Source of the DNA: an uncultured Pelagibacteraceae bacterium | GTDB lineage: Bacteria; Pseudomonadota; Alphaproteobacteria; Pelagibacterales; Pelagibacteraceae | Direction of reading: 5' to 3' | Assembly: GCA_902598655.1 (NCBI GenBank) | Contig: CACKCQ010000003.1 | Span: forward strand, 86,133-150,132 | DNA: 64,000 nucleotides | Part shown: one piece after another, positions 32,106-40,412 of the stretch | Layout of the letters: every line of letters begins with the position of its first letter | How positions within the stretch are numbered: position 1 is the stretch's first letter | The notes under the pieces: model-generated | What the model was told of the DNA's origin: nothing | What the model saw: only the letters and a program-made list of their open reading frames with translations | The model's database searches: none | Made by a program: the position numbers and the translations under genes

Positions 32106-32789
32106 TTATTTTGGTAATACAACTGTGCTTTCCAACCCAACAACAATTGGATCATCAGGATCTTTCATAATTCCACAACCATAAACACGGTATGCCATAC
32201 CATCTAGACCTTTGTTGTTTGCTTTTTTCTTAACACTTCCTCCTGATCCTCTAAAAGGAGCGGCTCCAATTTTAACAATAAAATAATCATAATAATATTT
32301 TTTTAATTTTTCAGCTTCAGCCTTAAAATCTTGAGCTTTATTCCCAAAACTATCTGTTAATAACTTTCCAAAATTCCAACTTTCTGCTGCAACGACTGTA
32401 ATGCTAGTCCCGATAACATCTGAAAAACTGTTAAAACATATATTGTCTGTCTCTAATCTGTACTTTTTATCAAGTTGTGAAGCTCTATAATTGATCTTAT
32501 TCATTTTGCCATTAAAAGTTATAGTTCCATCGGGCAATTTTTTTTTAGTTTTATCTCTCTCATTAGTTGAAGTATCATACGGTCCTAGAAACTGATTTAA
32601 TAATACTTTTTCACCTTCCAATAACGCAGTTTCAGCCACATAAAAAGTTTGTTGGTATTCATCATTAACATTATTACTAGTATGGTCGCCTGCTGATATA
32701 ACTATCAACGCACCTCCCATCAAAGACATAGCTAATAATAAAACTAATGATAAAACTAAAGCAAAACCTTTTTCATTTTTATTTTTCAT
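32106..32789 (-). CDS. pilX: Minor pilin PilX
   Basis: A 227-residue type IV minor pilin. The leader MKNKNEKG is followed by FALVLSLVLLLAMSLMGGALIV. It lacks the Glu at position 5 of the mature protein, as PilX proteins (and GspK in type II secretion) normally do. The segment YVAETALLEGEKVL is the typical PilX helix continuation. It overlaps pilW by 4 nt. Role: part of the pilus-tip initiation complex with PilV, PilW, FimT and PilY1. Confidence 0.88.
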   Translation of the reverse strand: MKNKNEKGFALVLSLVLLLAMSLMGGALIVISAGDHTSNNVNDEYQQTFYVAETALLEGEKVLLNQFLGPYDTSTNERDKTKKKLPDGTITFNGKMNKINYRASQLDKKYRLETDNICFNSFSDVIGTSITVVAAESWNFGKLLTDSFGNKAQDFKAEAEKLKKYYYDYFIVKIGAAPFRGSGGSVKKKANNKGLDGMAYRVYGCGIMKDPDDPIVVGLESTVVLPK

Positions 32790-33625
32790 TGTATCCCTAA
32801 ATTTCTTGCAAAAGCAGTAACTATAATTGTATCTCTAAAATATCTATCATTATCTTTTCTTTGTCGTTTAGTTTCATTCATTACTGCTTTGTTTCTGTTA
32901 TCTGCTTTAGTCCTAAAAAAAGGTTTTGTTGATCTAATTGAAATAGCTACATCAACCGTTTTTATATTGTACAATTTATTTCTATTTATGTTTGTAGGTG
33001 AGGGTGGGGGATCAATTAGTACTCCTTTGTCATCGATAGGATTAAAAACCATATCTTCTATATAATCAGCAACTTTTTGCTTTTCAAAAGTATAATCATC
33101 ATTATCTGTGTTTGGATTTGCCCATTTACCGTTTTTCCAAACTTGTACAGTTTTAAAAATAGCAAAACCATCTACGGTATCATATGTTCCTGATTTATTT
33201 TTTCCTTTAGCCCTATCTTCTATTTTTGATCTCTCACAATGGTAAGATGACTTATATTTTTTATAAATAAAATTTTGCTTACTATCAAAGTGTCCCCCTC
33301 CAAAAACAATATCTATCGAGTCACATTCTTGTTTAAATTTATTTGAAGCAGGCTTTTTAATTAATATAGGTGAATGCTCTAATAAATTAATTTGAATATT
33401 ATCTCCAAAATATCTAAATCCTGCATTTCTTATATCTCTAACGATCATTGTTACAAGATCTCTACCTTGGGCAGAAATTTTTGCTCTGTCTGTGACTTTT
33501 GAGTAAGAATTATTTACTGCATTATAAGCAGTATACATCGCGCCCATCATTAAAACTGATATTACAATTCCAATTAATATTTCAATTAATGTTACACCAG
33601 AGTTATTTATTAATTTTCTTTTCAT
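32786..33625 (-). CDS. pilW: Minor pilin PilW
   Basis: A 279-residue minor pilin with leader MKRKLINNSG and mature N-terminus VTLIEILIGIVISVLMMGAMY, including Glu5. The ISAQGRDLVTMIVRDIRNAGF segment is typical of PilW. It is directly adjacent to pilV (1 nt) and overlaps pilX. Rich in Lys and Asn like its neighbours. Confidence 0.9.
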   Translation of the reverse strand: MKRKLINNSGVTLIEILIGIVISVLMMGAMYTAYNAVNNSYSKVTDRAKISAQGRDLVTMIVRDIRNAGFRYFGDNIQINLLEHSPILIKKPASNKFKQECDSIDIVFGGGHFDSKQNFIYKKYKSSYHCERSKIEDRAKGKNKSGTYDTVDGFAIFKTVQVWKNGKWANPNTDNDDYTFEKQKVADYIEDMVFNPIDDKGVLIDPPPSPTNINRNKLYNIKTVDVAISIRSTKPFFRTKADNRNKAVMNETKRQRKDNDRYFRDTIIVTAFARNLGIQ

Positions 33626-34324
33626 TTAGTCAATTTGAAAATAGAGTACTTTTTTTTTAGATACGGGTTCTTTATTTCCTCTAACAGTTTTCGTTTTTCC
33701 TGTTGTAATACCCACTTCAAGTCTACCAAAATATCTCTCTAAATAAATTCCAACTGCTTTGCTATTTGGTAGATGTCCAGTATATGTCTTAGTTATATTA
33801 AATTTACAGGGCCTATTACTTTTTGATAAATTTGACTTAGAAACAACACTATTGTTACAAAGAGTAAATACGTTTAACCTTTTTTCATCATTAGTCGTTC
33901 CACCCGAAACATTCGTACACTTAAGTCTTTTCTTAGAAAATCTGTGTTTCCACTTATGAATTTTATTGTCTAAAGCATTATCATCTGGGCTTTTTCTGCT
34001 TGGTCCAGAGTCTGAACAAGATGTTATTTCGAACTTAGGTTTGCTGCTAAAGCCATGTTCATCATCAAATAATTGGTCTTTAAAATTTACTTTTTTTGTT
34101 TTGTCATGAAGCGTATTTTTTTCAGAGATAAAATCCTCAACTACCATAGTCATAAGTAAATTCGCTTTTGACCTATCGCTAGATACACCTATAGAAGAAA
34201 CAGAATACTGAACCATCTGAAAAACTGATACAAATCCAATACCAACAATAACAGTTGCAACTAAAGCCTCAATTAATGTAAGTCCTCTCTCGGAATTTCG
34301 TTTATTATTGCCTAATCCAATCAT
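33626..34324 (-). CDS. pilV: Minor pilin PilV
   Basis: About 232 residues from ATG 34324; an upstream in-frame ATG at 34357 would add 11 residues not expected in a prepilin leader. The leader NNKRNSERG precedes LTLIEALVATVIVGIGFVSV with Glu5, then LLMTMVVEDFISE as in PilV proteins. The chosen start overlaps the end of fimT by 20 nt. The C-terminal half is basic with four Cys (near GISCSD-, RLKC-, TLC-, RPC-type positions) that may form disulfides. Confidence 0.88.
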   Translation of the reverse strand: MIGLGNNKRNSERGLTLIEALVATVIVGIGFVSVFQMVQYSVSSIGVSSDRSKANLLMTMVVEDFISEKNTLHDKTKKVNFKDQLFDDEHGFSSKPKFEITSCSDSGPSRKSPDDNALDNKIHKWKHRFSKKRLKCTNVSGGTTNDEKRLNVFTLCNNSVVSKSNLSKSNRPCKFNITKTYTGHLPNSKAVGIYLERYFGRLEVGITTGKTKTVRGNKEPVSKKKVLYFQID

Positions 34325-34979
34325 TTCCACTAAATCTGTATTTTTGTATTTGTCCAAATCTGCTCCATTCTATCAAATAAGCTGGTTTCTTTAAACCATC
34401 CTTTTCTTTTAATGGACACTTTCCACCTTTGGTTTGAGCAAGGTCAGAGCTGCAAACAATTATAAATCTTTTATGTTCGTTTTTTTCAAAAATCAAATTT
34501 CCCTGAGATAAACCACCACTTGTTGAATAATGTGCAGCGTTTTTAGAAAAACAAACTGAGCTTGTTTTGTCAAGTTGAGTTGCGACACCTTTAACAGTGA
34601 CCTTTTGAATTTCTGGATTACCTCCTAAATTTGATTTCCAATCATCTTTATTTGTGCTGCATGTTATTTGAGTGTTTTGAGAATTTCTTTTTTTTAATAA
34701 TCTTGTGTACCCTTTTCTTTGTAAACCTCTTGTATGAATTTCAATTTTGTCTTTCCGAGGGGTAACCATTAATTGTACAAAAGAATAATTTCCTCTTTGA
34801 ACTGCTGATGTAATAGTAGAGAGCATTGTTGAAACTTGTTCAGCGCTTTTTCTAACTTCTCTATCTTTACTCCAAGAACTAAAATTAGGATAAGCAACTG
34901 CAGAAATTACCATTACAATTGTAACAACAACTAATAATTCTAATAATGTAAATCCTTTAATGTTCTGATCTTGCTGCAC
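34305..34979 (-). CDS. fimT: Minor pilin FimT/FimU-like (GspH domain)
   Basis: A 224-residue pseudopilin: leader MQQDQNIKG, then FTLLELLVVVTIVMVISAVAYPNFSSW with Glu5. This matches FimT/FimU/GspH proteins, which begin minor-pilin operons; some family members bind DNA during uptake. The C-terminal half contains four Cys. It overlaps pilT by 23 nt and pilV by 20 nt. Confidence 0.85.
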   Translation of the reverse strand: MQQDQNIKGFTLLELLVVVTIVMVISAVAYPNFSSWSKDREVRKSAEQVSTMLSTITSAVQRGNYSFVQLMVTPRKDKIEIHTRGLQRKGYTRLLKKRNSQNTQITCSTNKDDWKSNLGGNPEIQKVTVKGVATQLDKTSSVCFSKNAAHYSTSGGLSQGNLIFEKNEHKRFIIVCSSDLAQTKGGKCPLKEKDGLKKPAYLIEWSRFGQIQKYRFSGNDWIRQ

Positions 34980-35973
34980 CTGGATCTATCTTTCCTGATT
35001 TAGCCAATTCCTCAAGAGACTTTTCCATAGTTATCATACCATCTCTGACTGCAGTCTGCATGATGCTTGGTATTTGGTGTATTTTTGCTTCTCTAATTAA
35101 ATTTTGAATTGGTGCTGTGCATTTCATAATTTCAAAGGCACCAACCCTTCCTGCTCCATCTCTTGTTTTTAATAGTCTTTGTGTAACTACCATTTTTAAT
35201 GAAGTCGATATTTGCGCTCTAATTTGTTCTTGTTGCTCTGGAGGAAAAACATCTATTATACGATTGATTGTACTAGGAGCACCACTTGTATGCAATGTTC
35301 CAAAAACTAAGTGACCTGTTTCAGCAGCAGTTAAAGCTAAACTAATTGTCTCAAGATCTCTCATTTCACCAACTAATATTACATCAGGATCTTCTCTTAA
35401 AGCTGCCTTCAATGCAGCAGCAAATGTTTCAGTTTGTTTCCCAACTTCTCGATGTGAAATTATACTTCTATTATCTTCATGTATAAATTCTACTGGGTCC
35501 TCAACTGTTATTATGTTTGCAGTTCTTGTTTTATTAATTTCATTTACAATAGCTGCAAGGGTTGTTGATTTACCAGATCCTGTTGGACCTGTAACTAAAA
35601 CTAAACCCTTATGAAAATCCACGATATCATAAAGTGCCTGTGGTAAATTAAATTGATCCATATCTGGAATTTTACTTTCCACTCTTCTGCAAACACAAGC
35701 CGGTCCCTTAATGGTTTTATAAAAATTAGCTCTAAATCTTAATCCACTTAAAGTAACCGATGTATCGAGTTCGTGTGTCGTATTAAATTTTTCTAGTTCT
35801 TGTTCACTACAGTTCATTGACAACAAATCTTTTAAATCTTGAGCCGTTACCATTACCTCTTGAACTTTAATGATCTCTCCTGTTTGTCGATATGCCAGTG
35901 GAGCACCTGATCTTATGTGAAAGTCAGATATTTTTTTATTGTTCTTGGCTAATTCTTCTAATTTTTCAAACAT
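34957..35973 (-). CDS. pilT: Type IV pilus retraction ATPase PilT
   Basis: A 338-residue hexameric ATPase that powers pilus retraction. A PAS-like N-terminal domain precedes Walker A GPTGSGKSTTLAA, the Asp box VEDPVEFIHED, Walker B DVILVGEMRDLET, the His box GHLVFGTLHTSGAPSTI and the PilT-specific region APIQNLIREAKIHQI, which distinguishes PilT from the assembly ATPase PilB. It heads the leftward operon with minor pilins and pilY1 and is divergent from pilM. Confidence 0.96.
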   Translation of the reverse strand: MFEKLEELAKNNKKISDFHIRSGAPLAYRQTGEIIKVQEVMVTAQDLKDLLSMNCSEQELEKFNTTHELDTSVTLSGLRFRANFYKTIKGPACVCRRVESKIPDMDQFNLPQALYDIVDFHKGLVLVTGPTGSGKSTTLAAIVNEINKTRTANIITVEDPVEFIHEDNRSIISHREVGKQTETFAAALKAALREDPDVILVGEMRDLETISLALTAAETGHLVFGTLHTSGAPSTINRIIDVFPPEQQEQIRAQISTSLKMVVTQRLLKTRDGAGRVGAFEIMKCTAPIQNLIREAKIHQIPSIMQTAVRDGMITMEKSLEELAKSGKIDPGAARSEH

Positions 35974-36094
35974 TCGATATTGTTACTATAAAAATAAGTT
36001 ATTTAAGACTTTAATTTTTTTAAATTAATAATGTATAACGCTATTTTATTCTAGTAAAAGTTGAGTATATAGTTAAAACTTATAATATAAATTT
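35974..36094. promoter_or_regulatory. Divergent promoter region pilT <-> pilMN
   Basis: This 121-nt AT-rich gap separates the two pilus arms. On + a TATAAT at 36081-36086 ends 8 nt before the pilM ATG, predicting a nearly leaderless transcript; no good -35 lies 16-18 nt upstream (TTGAGT at 36061 is only 14 nt away). On - a TATAGT at 35985-35990 ends 11 nt before the pilT ATG. Both arms could therefore be controlled from this one region. No other structure seen. Confidence 0.4.
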
Positions 36095-37807
36095 ATGAAA
36101 AATCCATTTGCGAACCTAAAGCTATTTAAGAAAAAAGATAAAGATCAATCAGGCTCACCTGTCCCAAAATCTGATAAACCAAAGAAAGATAACTTTTTCA
36201 GCAAGCTTTTAAAAAATCGGATTGGTAAAGCTTCTGTTCAGGGAGAGGAAATTTTAGGAGTTGAACTCACAACAAATGAAATAAGACTAGCACAAGTCTC
36301 AAGTAATAAGTCTAATCAATGGGTTTTAGATAAATTTTTTGTTCATAAGTTTGAAGGTATAGATGATAATGGAACAGTTCTAGAAAACCAGGATAAAATT
36401 GCAGATGAGCTAAAGCTAGCAATACAAACATCAAAAGTTTCTACAACTAACGCAGCGATAGCTATTCCAGTAACAAGTGCGATTATAAGAGTGGTCACTG
36501 CTCCTTTAATGACAGACGAGGAGCTAAAGAAAGCTATTGATACAGATTCATTATGGGAAAACCTTGTACAGCTCACAGATAATTTAAACGATTATTCAAT
36601 TTTTCATCAAGTTATAAATAAAGATGAAAAAGGTAACACAATGGATATTTTATTTGTTGCTTCAAAGTTATCAGATATTAACAGTTATACAGCAATTATT
36701 AAAAAGGCAGGACTTAATGCGGTAATAATTGATGTAAAATGTTTTGCATTAAAGTCTGCTGTTGACCAAATAAATCAAATTGCAGGGTCTATTGAAGATT
36801 CTAATCTAACAGCTGTTCTAGAATTTGGTTTGGATGAAAATTATGTAATGATACTTTATGAAAATAATCCAATCATAACAGATATATTTATAAGATCGCA
36901 AGATCGAAAAACACTCCAAGAAAGTAATAATCAAGAAGAGATGGATGCTTTGGTTAGAAGATATATGACTCAAGTTAAGCAGGCTGTTCAAGATTTTGAA
37001 ACGAAATATGAAAAAAGAATTAGAAATTTAAAAGTTACTTCTAATTTAGAAAATGTTGATGATTATTTAGCAAGTTTTAGAAAAAATATGGTTAATACGG
37101 GTTATAATCTCTTTAATCCATTTGAGGGGATTAAAGTTCCAGCACAATTAGAAAACGATGTTCAATTTACCAATCCTTCTTATTTCTCTACTGTAATGGG
37201 TTTAGCATTTAGAAAACTTGACGTTTTTGGTTATTACAAATTTGTAACAGCAGTAAAAAATATTAACCTTTTACCCAATAGAGACAACATGATAGCTCAA
37301 AAAAAAGCTAAGGCTTTTTCAAATTTTGCATTTAAAGGTGTTGTAGGTGTTGTTGCAGTTATTTATGTAATTTTATTTGGTTTTTCATTTTGGCAAATAA
37401 TGGATTTAAACAAAAAAATTCAAGGTTACGAACAAGTTGTTCAAGTTCATCAGGAAAGAACAGAGTTAAGAGATAAATTTTTAAAAGAAAAAAGAATGAT
37501 GGATAAATCATTAGAATTAAGTAATTCCATCAAGTCAAACAAAACCGTCAGCTTCAGAGTTCTTGCTCAAATAGCATCAGCTGTACCAAATAGAGTAAAA
37601 TTTAGCTCTATTGAGTACAACGGGTCAGATTTAATAACTATACAAGGTACAGCCTTTAGCGATCAAGATATTCTAAAATTGATAAGTAATTTAAATAACA
37701 AGAAATTAATTGCACAAGCATCTTTAGCAAGCATGATTCTACCTGAACAAAAAGATAGTCAGAGTAGAAAAGGTTTTGTAATAGCTTGTGTGTTGGAGGC
37801 TGTGTAA
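36095..37807 (+). CDS. Fused PilM-PilN type IV pilus alignment protein
   Basis: A 570-residue protein combining two usually separate proteins. Residues about 45-385 are an actin-like PilM domain (GVELTTNEIRLAQVS at its start; LTAVLEFGLDENYVMILYEN). At 390 the PilN cytoplasmic motif INLLPNR begins, followed by a membrane helix (about 412-434), a coiled coil (about 437-480) and the PilN periplasmic ferredoxin-like domain. PilM normally binds the N-terminal INLLP peptide of PilN, so fusion fixes a known contact. The first 40 residues are Lys-rich and unordered. The stop overlaps pilO (TAATG), and no separate pilN is present. Confidence 0.92.
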   Translation: MKNPFANLKLFKKKDKDQSGSPVPKSDKPKKDNFFSKLLKNRIGKASVQGEEILGVELTTNEIRLAQVSSNKSNQWVLDKFFVHKFEGIDDNGTVLENQDKIADELKLAIQTSKVSTTNAAIAIPVTSAIIRVVTAPLMTDEELKKAIDTDSLWENLVQLTDNLNDYSIFHQVINKDEKGNTMDILFVASKLSDINSYTAIIKKAGLNAVIIDVKCFALKSAVDQINQIAGSIEDSNLTAVLEFGLDENYVMILYENNPIITDIFIRSQDRKTLQESNNQEEMDALVRRYMTQVKQAVQDFETKYEKRIRNLKVTSNLENVDDYLASFRKNMVNTGYNLFNPFEGIKVPAQLENDVQFTNPSYFSTVMGLAFRKLDVFGYYKFVTAVKNINLLPNRDNMIAQKKAKAFSNFAFKGVVGVVAVIYVILFGFSFWQIMDLNKKIQGYEQVVQVHQERTELRDKFLKEKRMMDKSLELSNSIKSNKTVSFRVLAQIASAVPNRVKFSSIEYNGSDLITIQGTAFSDQDILKLISNLNNKKLIAQASLASMILPEQKDSQSRKGFVIACVLEAV

Positions 37808-38445
37808 TGGATCTTAAAAATATTACAATGACAGATCTAAAAGAGAAATTAGCAACGATTGATAAAAAAATATTAATAAAGTTTGGAGCAGGTTTTGGTG
37901 CAATACTTTTATTTTTAATTGTTTATTACGCAGTTTTAAACCCAATGGTTAAAGAACGTAAACTAAAGTATAATGATAAAATAACAAAGCAAAATGAAAT
38001 TGTAGAATTAGAGGATAATATTATTACTTTAAAAAATACAATTGAAAAAAATAAACCACAATTCGAAAAAACTTCCACTCTATTTCATACAAAAGCAGAA
38101 GTTGAAGGTCTTTATGAAAGTCTAAGTTTGCATGCTGCGAAAAATGGACTTGTAATATCTAAGATAGAAAAAAAAGAACCAAAGCCTGTTTTAAAACCTG
38201 GAGAAGCTGCACAGTCTGCTGAACTGCTAGAGCAAAGTGCAATTTCGTATTATCAAATACCGGTTGATTATGAAATTAAAGGGAATTTCTTGGGGTATAT
38301 AAAGTTTAAAAGAGCAGTATCTAAACAAAAAAAAATGTTAAATTTTGACAAAGAGACGATAAGTATAGTACAAAACGATTCAACCGGAGCGATTGTTGCC
38401 AGAGGAGAATTAACAATAGTAGGAATGCCTGATGAGTTTTTTTAA
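37807..38445 (+). CDS. pilO: Type IV pilus inner-membrane protein PilO
   Basis: About 212 residues from ATG 37807, which overlaps the pilMN stop by one base; a GTG at 37786 is also in frame. One membrane helix (about 24-45) is followed by a coiled coil (about 50-90) and a periplasmic ferredoxin-like domain with YYQIPVDYEIKGNFLGYIKFKRAVSK. PilO pairs with PilN in the alignment subcomplex. The call rests on architecture and gene order. Confidence 0.88.
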   Translation: MDLKNITMTDLKEKLATIDKKILIKFGAGFGAILLFLIVYYAVLNPMVKERKLKYNDKITKQNEIVELEDNIITLKNTIEKNKPQFEKTSTLFHTKAEVEGLYESLSLHAAKNGLVISKIEKKEPKPVLKPGEAAQSAELLEQSAISYYQIPVDYEIKGNFLGYIKFKRAVSKQKKMLNFDKETISIVQNDSTGAIVARGELTIVGMPDEFF

Positions 38446-38881
38446 AATATTTTTAATCATGTTTTTTATTGCTTTCGCTAGCAGTAGTTACGCTGATAAT
38501 CATGATAAAAAACAAGAAGTTTTAGATCAAGTTAAAGATATTGCTAAAGAATTAGAAGAAGATGAAGAGGTTCCTTTAAATGATCCATTTGCAGGAAATG
38601 AAGGAACTAGTGGAATGGCATCAAATATTCCTGAAGAAGAACAAGATAATCAATTAAGTTTATATAATTTTAAATTAGTAGGTTTGATTTCGGGGAAGGA
38701 TTATAGTTATGTATCTTTAGTTAATTCAAGTGGAGAGGTAATGACACTAACACTTGGACAGTATTTGGGTAAAATTCAATTAATTGATTTAAGACTAAAT
38801 GAGGCAATTTTTAAAAAAGAGGATGAGTCATTTATAATTATAGATTTTAATAATATGATTAGAGAGTCAAATGAATATTAA
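38432..38881 (+). CDS. pilP: Type IV pilus protein PilP
   Basis: A 149-residue protein with a signal peptide (about 20 residues, SSYAD). An acidic linker containing NDPFAG is followed by a small beta domain, LSLYNFKLVGLISGKDYSYVSL ... LTLGQYLGKIQLIDL, typical of PilP, which connects PilNO to the secretin PilQ. PilP is usually a lipoprotein, but I see no lipobox Cys here. Overlaps pilO by 14 nt and pilQ by 11 nt. Confidence 0.83.
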   Translation: MSFFKIFLIMFFIAFASSSYADNHDKKQEVLDQVKDIAKELEEDEEVPLNDPFAGNEGTSGMASNIPEEEQDNQLSLYNFKLVGLISGKDYSYVSLVNSSGEVMTLTLGQYLGKIQLIDLRLNEAIFKKEDESFIIIDFNNMIRESNEY

Positions 38882-40412
38882 CAAAATTTTTTCTATATCC
38901 TTTTTACTTGTTTTGGCTATTTTTCTAAATAGTTGTGGACCTAATTCACAATTTGGAAAAAAATATGATAAACCATTCAAACATAATGTTCCATTAATCA
39001 AAGACCAAAATATTGTTGCATCAGGCAAATCAGAAATATCTAAAACCTTAGAGATGGGGCCAAAGCCAGTAGTAGGCGATACTATAAAACTTGGTAAGAG
39101 AAAAAAAATAACATCCGAAGCTCAAAAAAATTATTTGATAATTTCCGACGATTATCCATTATTAAAACAAAGGATTTCATTAAAATTCAAAAATTTAGAT
39201 TACAAGGAAACAATGAAATTGATGGGCAAAATTGGAGAAATTAATATTTTAGTTGGAGATGAGGTCGCAGGTGCAATTTCGGCTGAACTTATCGATGTTC
39301 CTTGGGATAAAGCATTTCAAGCACTCTTAGATATGAAAAATTTTGCGTCAGACGTTGATACGGCAAGCAATTTAATAAGAGTTCATTCACCTGAAACATT
39401 AACCAATCAAGAACAATATAAATCTGATAGGGCAGCTGCAGTTAAAAAGAAAGTCGAATTAGAAGATAGTGTAGAACCTATATTTTCAGAAATATTTAGA
39501 CTTTATTATATTACTCCTGCGCAAGCTAAAAAAACTATAGAAGAACTGTTTTCTGCGGGTGAGGGCACTAGCGTTATAACTATAACAGAAGAAACAACTA
39601 CTAGATCTATAATTGTTAGAGGTAGAGAAAAAGACTTAGACGTTGTTGATAAAGTAATCAAAGAAATTGATATCAGAACTAAACAAGTTTTAATTGAAGC
39701 ATTTATTGTGGAAGCAAACTCAGATTTTGAAAGAGCTCTTGGAACTAGATTGGGTGGCAAATACATGAGAAATGGATCACAAATTGGTGGTATGGGTGGT
39801 GGTTCAAGTGGAAATGACGCTGTAACAGAACCTGCATTAGGTGATGCAGCAGACTCACTTGGTAATTTCCCAATTTCTGGGCCAACAAGTGGTATTGGAA
39901 TTTTAAGAAGAACAGGGTCAGCAGTATTAAAAGCTGAAATCACTGCATTAGAAAGTATGGGTATGGGTAAAACTATATCAAATCCTAAAGTTTTTACTTT
40001 GGATAATCAGTTAGCTACAGTTACACAAGGTGAAGAAATTCCTTATCAAACTCAAGCTGATGGCTCTGTATCTACTTCTTTCAAAGAGGCAGCTTTAAAA
40101 TTAGAGGTAACACCAAGTATAATTGGTGACGGAAATGTTTTATTAACCATCAAAGTTAACAATGATACGCCAAATAGATCTTCGGCGGCAGAGGAACCTC
40201 CAATTAATAAAATGGAAATAGTAACAAGATTGCTTGTTGCAGATGGAGACATTGTTGTTATTGGTGGAATTAAGAAAAACATTCTTGCAAATAGTAAAGA
40301 ACAGGTACCTGGAATAGGAAATATGCCTGTTATAGGTAATCTCTTTAAGAATAATACAAAAAATGATAATCTAGATGAATTATTAGTGTTTATTGCGCCA
40401 AGAATTTTATAA
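38871..40412 (+). CDS. pilQ: Type IV pilus secretin PilQ (short, probably a lipoprotein)
   Basis: A 513-residue outer-membrane secretin through which the pilus emerges. The N-terminus has a hydrophobic stretch ending FLNSCG, a probable lipobox, which is not usual for PilQ. A secretin/TonB short N-terminal domain (LKFKNLDYKETMKLMGKIGEINILV) and an N1 domain (about 200-270) follow, then the secretin core with VLIEAFIVEAN, ISNPKVFTLDNQ, VVIGGIKKN and the closing VPGIGNMPVIGNLFK ... LLVFIAPRIL. The AMIN domains common in PilQ are absent. The stop overlaps the pilB ATG. Confidence 0.93.
   Translation: MNINKIFSISFLLVLAIFLNSCGPNSQFGKKYDKPFKHNVPLIKDQNIVASGKSEISKTLEMGPKPVVGDTIKLGKRKKITSEAQKNYLIISDDYPLLKQRISLKFKNLDYKETMKLMGKIGEINILVGDEVAGAISAELIDVPWDKAFQALLDMKNFASDVDTASNLIRVHSPETLTNQEQYKSDRAAAVKKKVELEDSVEPIFSEIFRLYYITPAQAKKTIEELFSAGEGTSVITITEETTTRSIIVRGREKDLDVVDKVIKEIDIRTKQVLIEAFIVEANSDFERALGTRLGGKYMRNGSQIGGMGGGSSGNDAVTEPALGDAADSLGNFPISGPTSGIGILRRTGSAVLKAEITALESMGMGKTISNPKVFTLDNQLATVTQGEEIPYQTQADGSVSTSFKEAALKLEVTPSIIGDGNVLLTIKVNNDTPNRSSAAEEPPINKMEIVTRLLVADGDIVVIGGIKKNILANSKEQVPGIGNMPVIGNLFKNNTKNDNLDELLVFIAPRIL

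Noticed and set aside
39506..39943. A 145-codon open frame on the - strand inside pilQ, and similar long antisense frames in leuA, degP and pilQ/pilB.
   Set aside because: They mirror the codon pattern of well-supported genes on the other strand, have no ribosome binding site and no family features.
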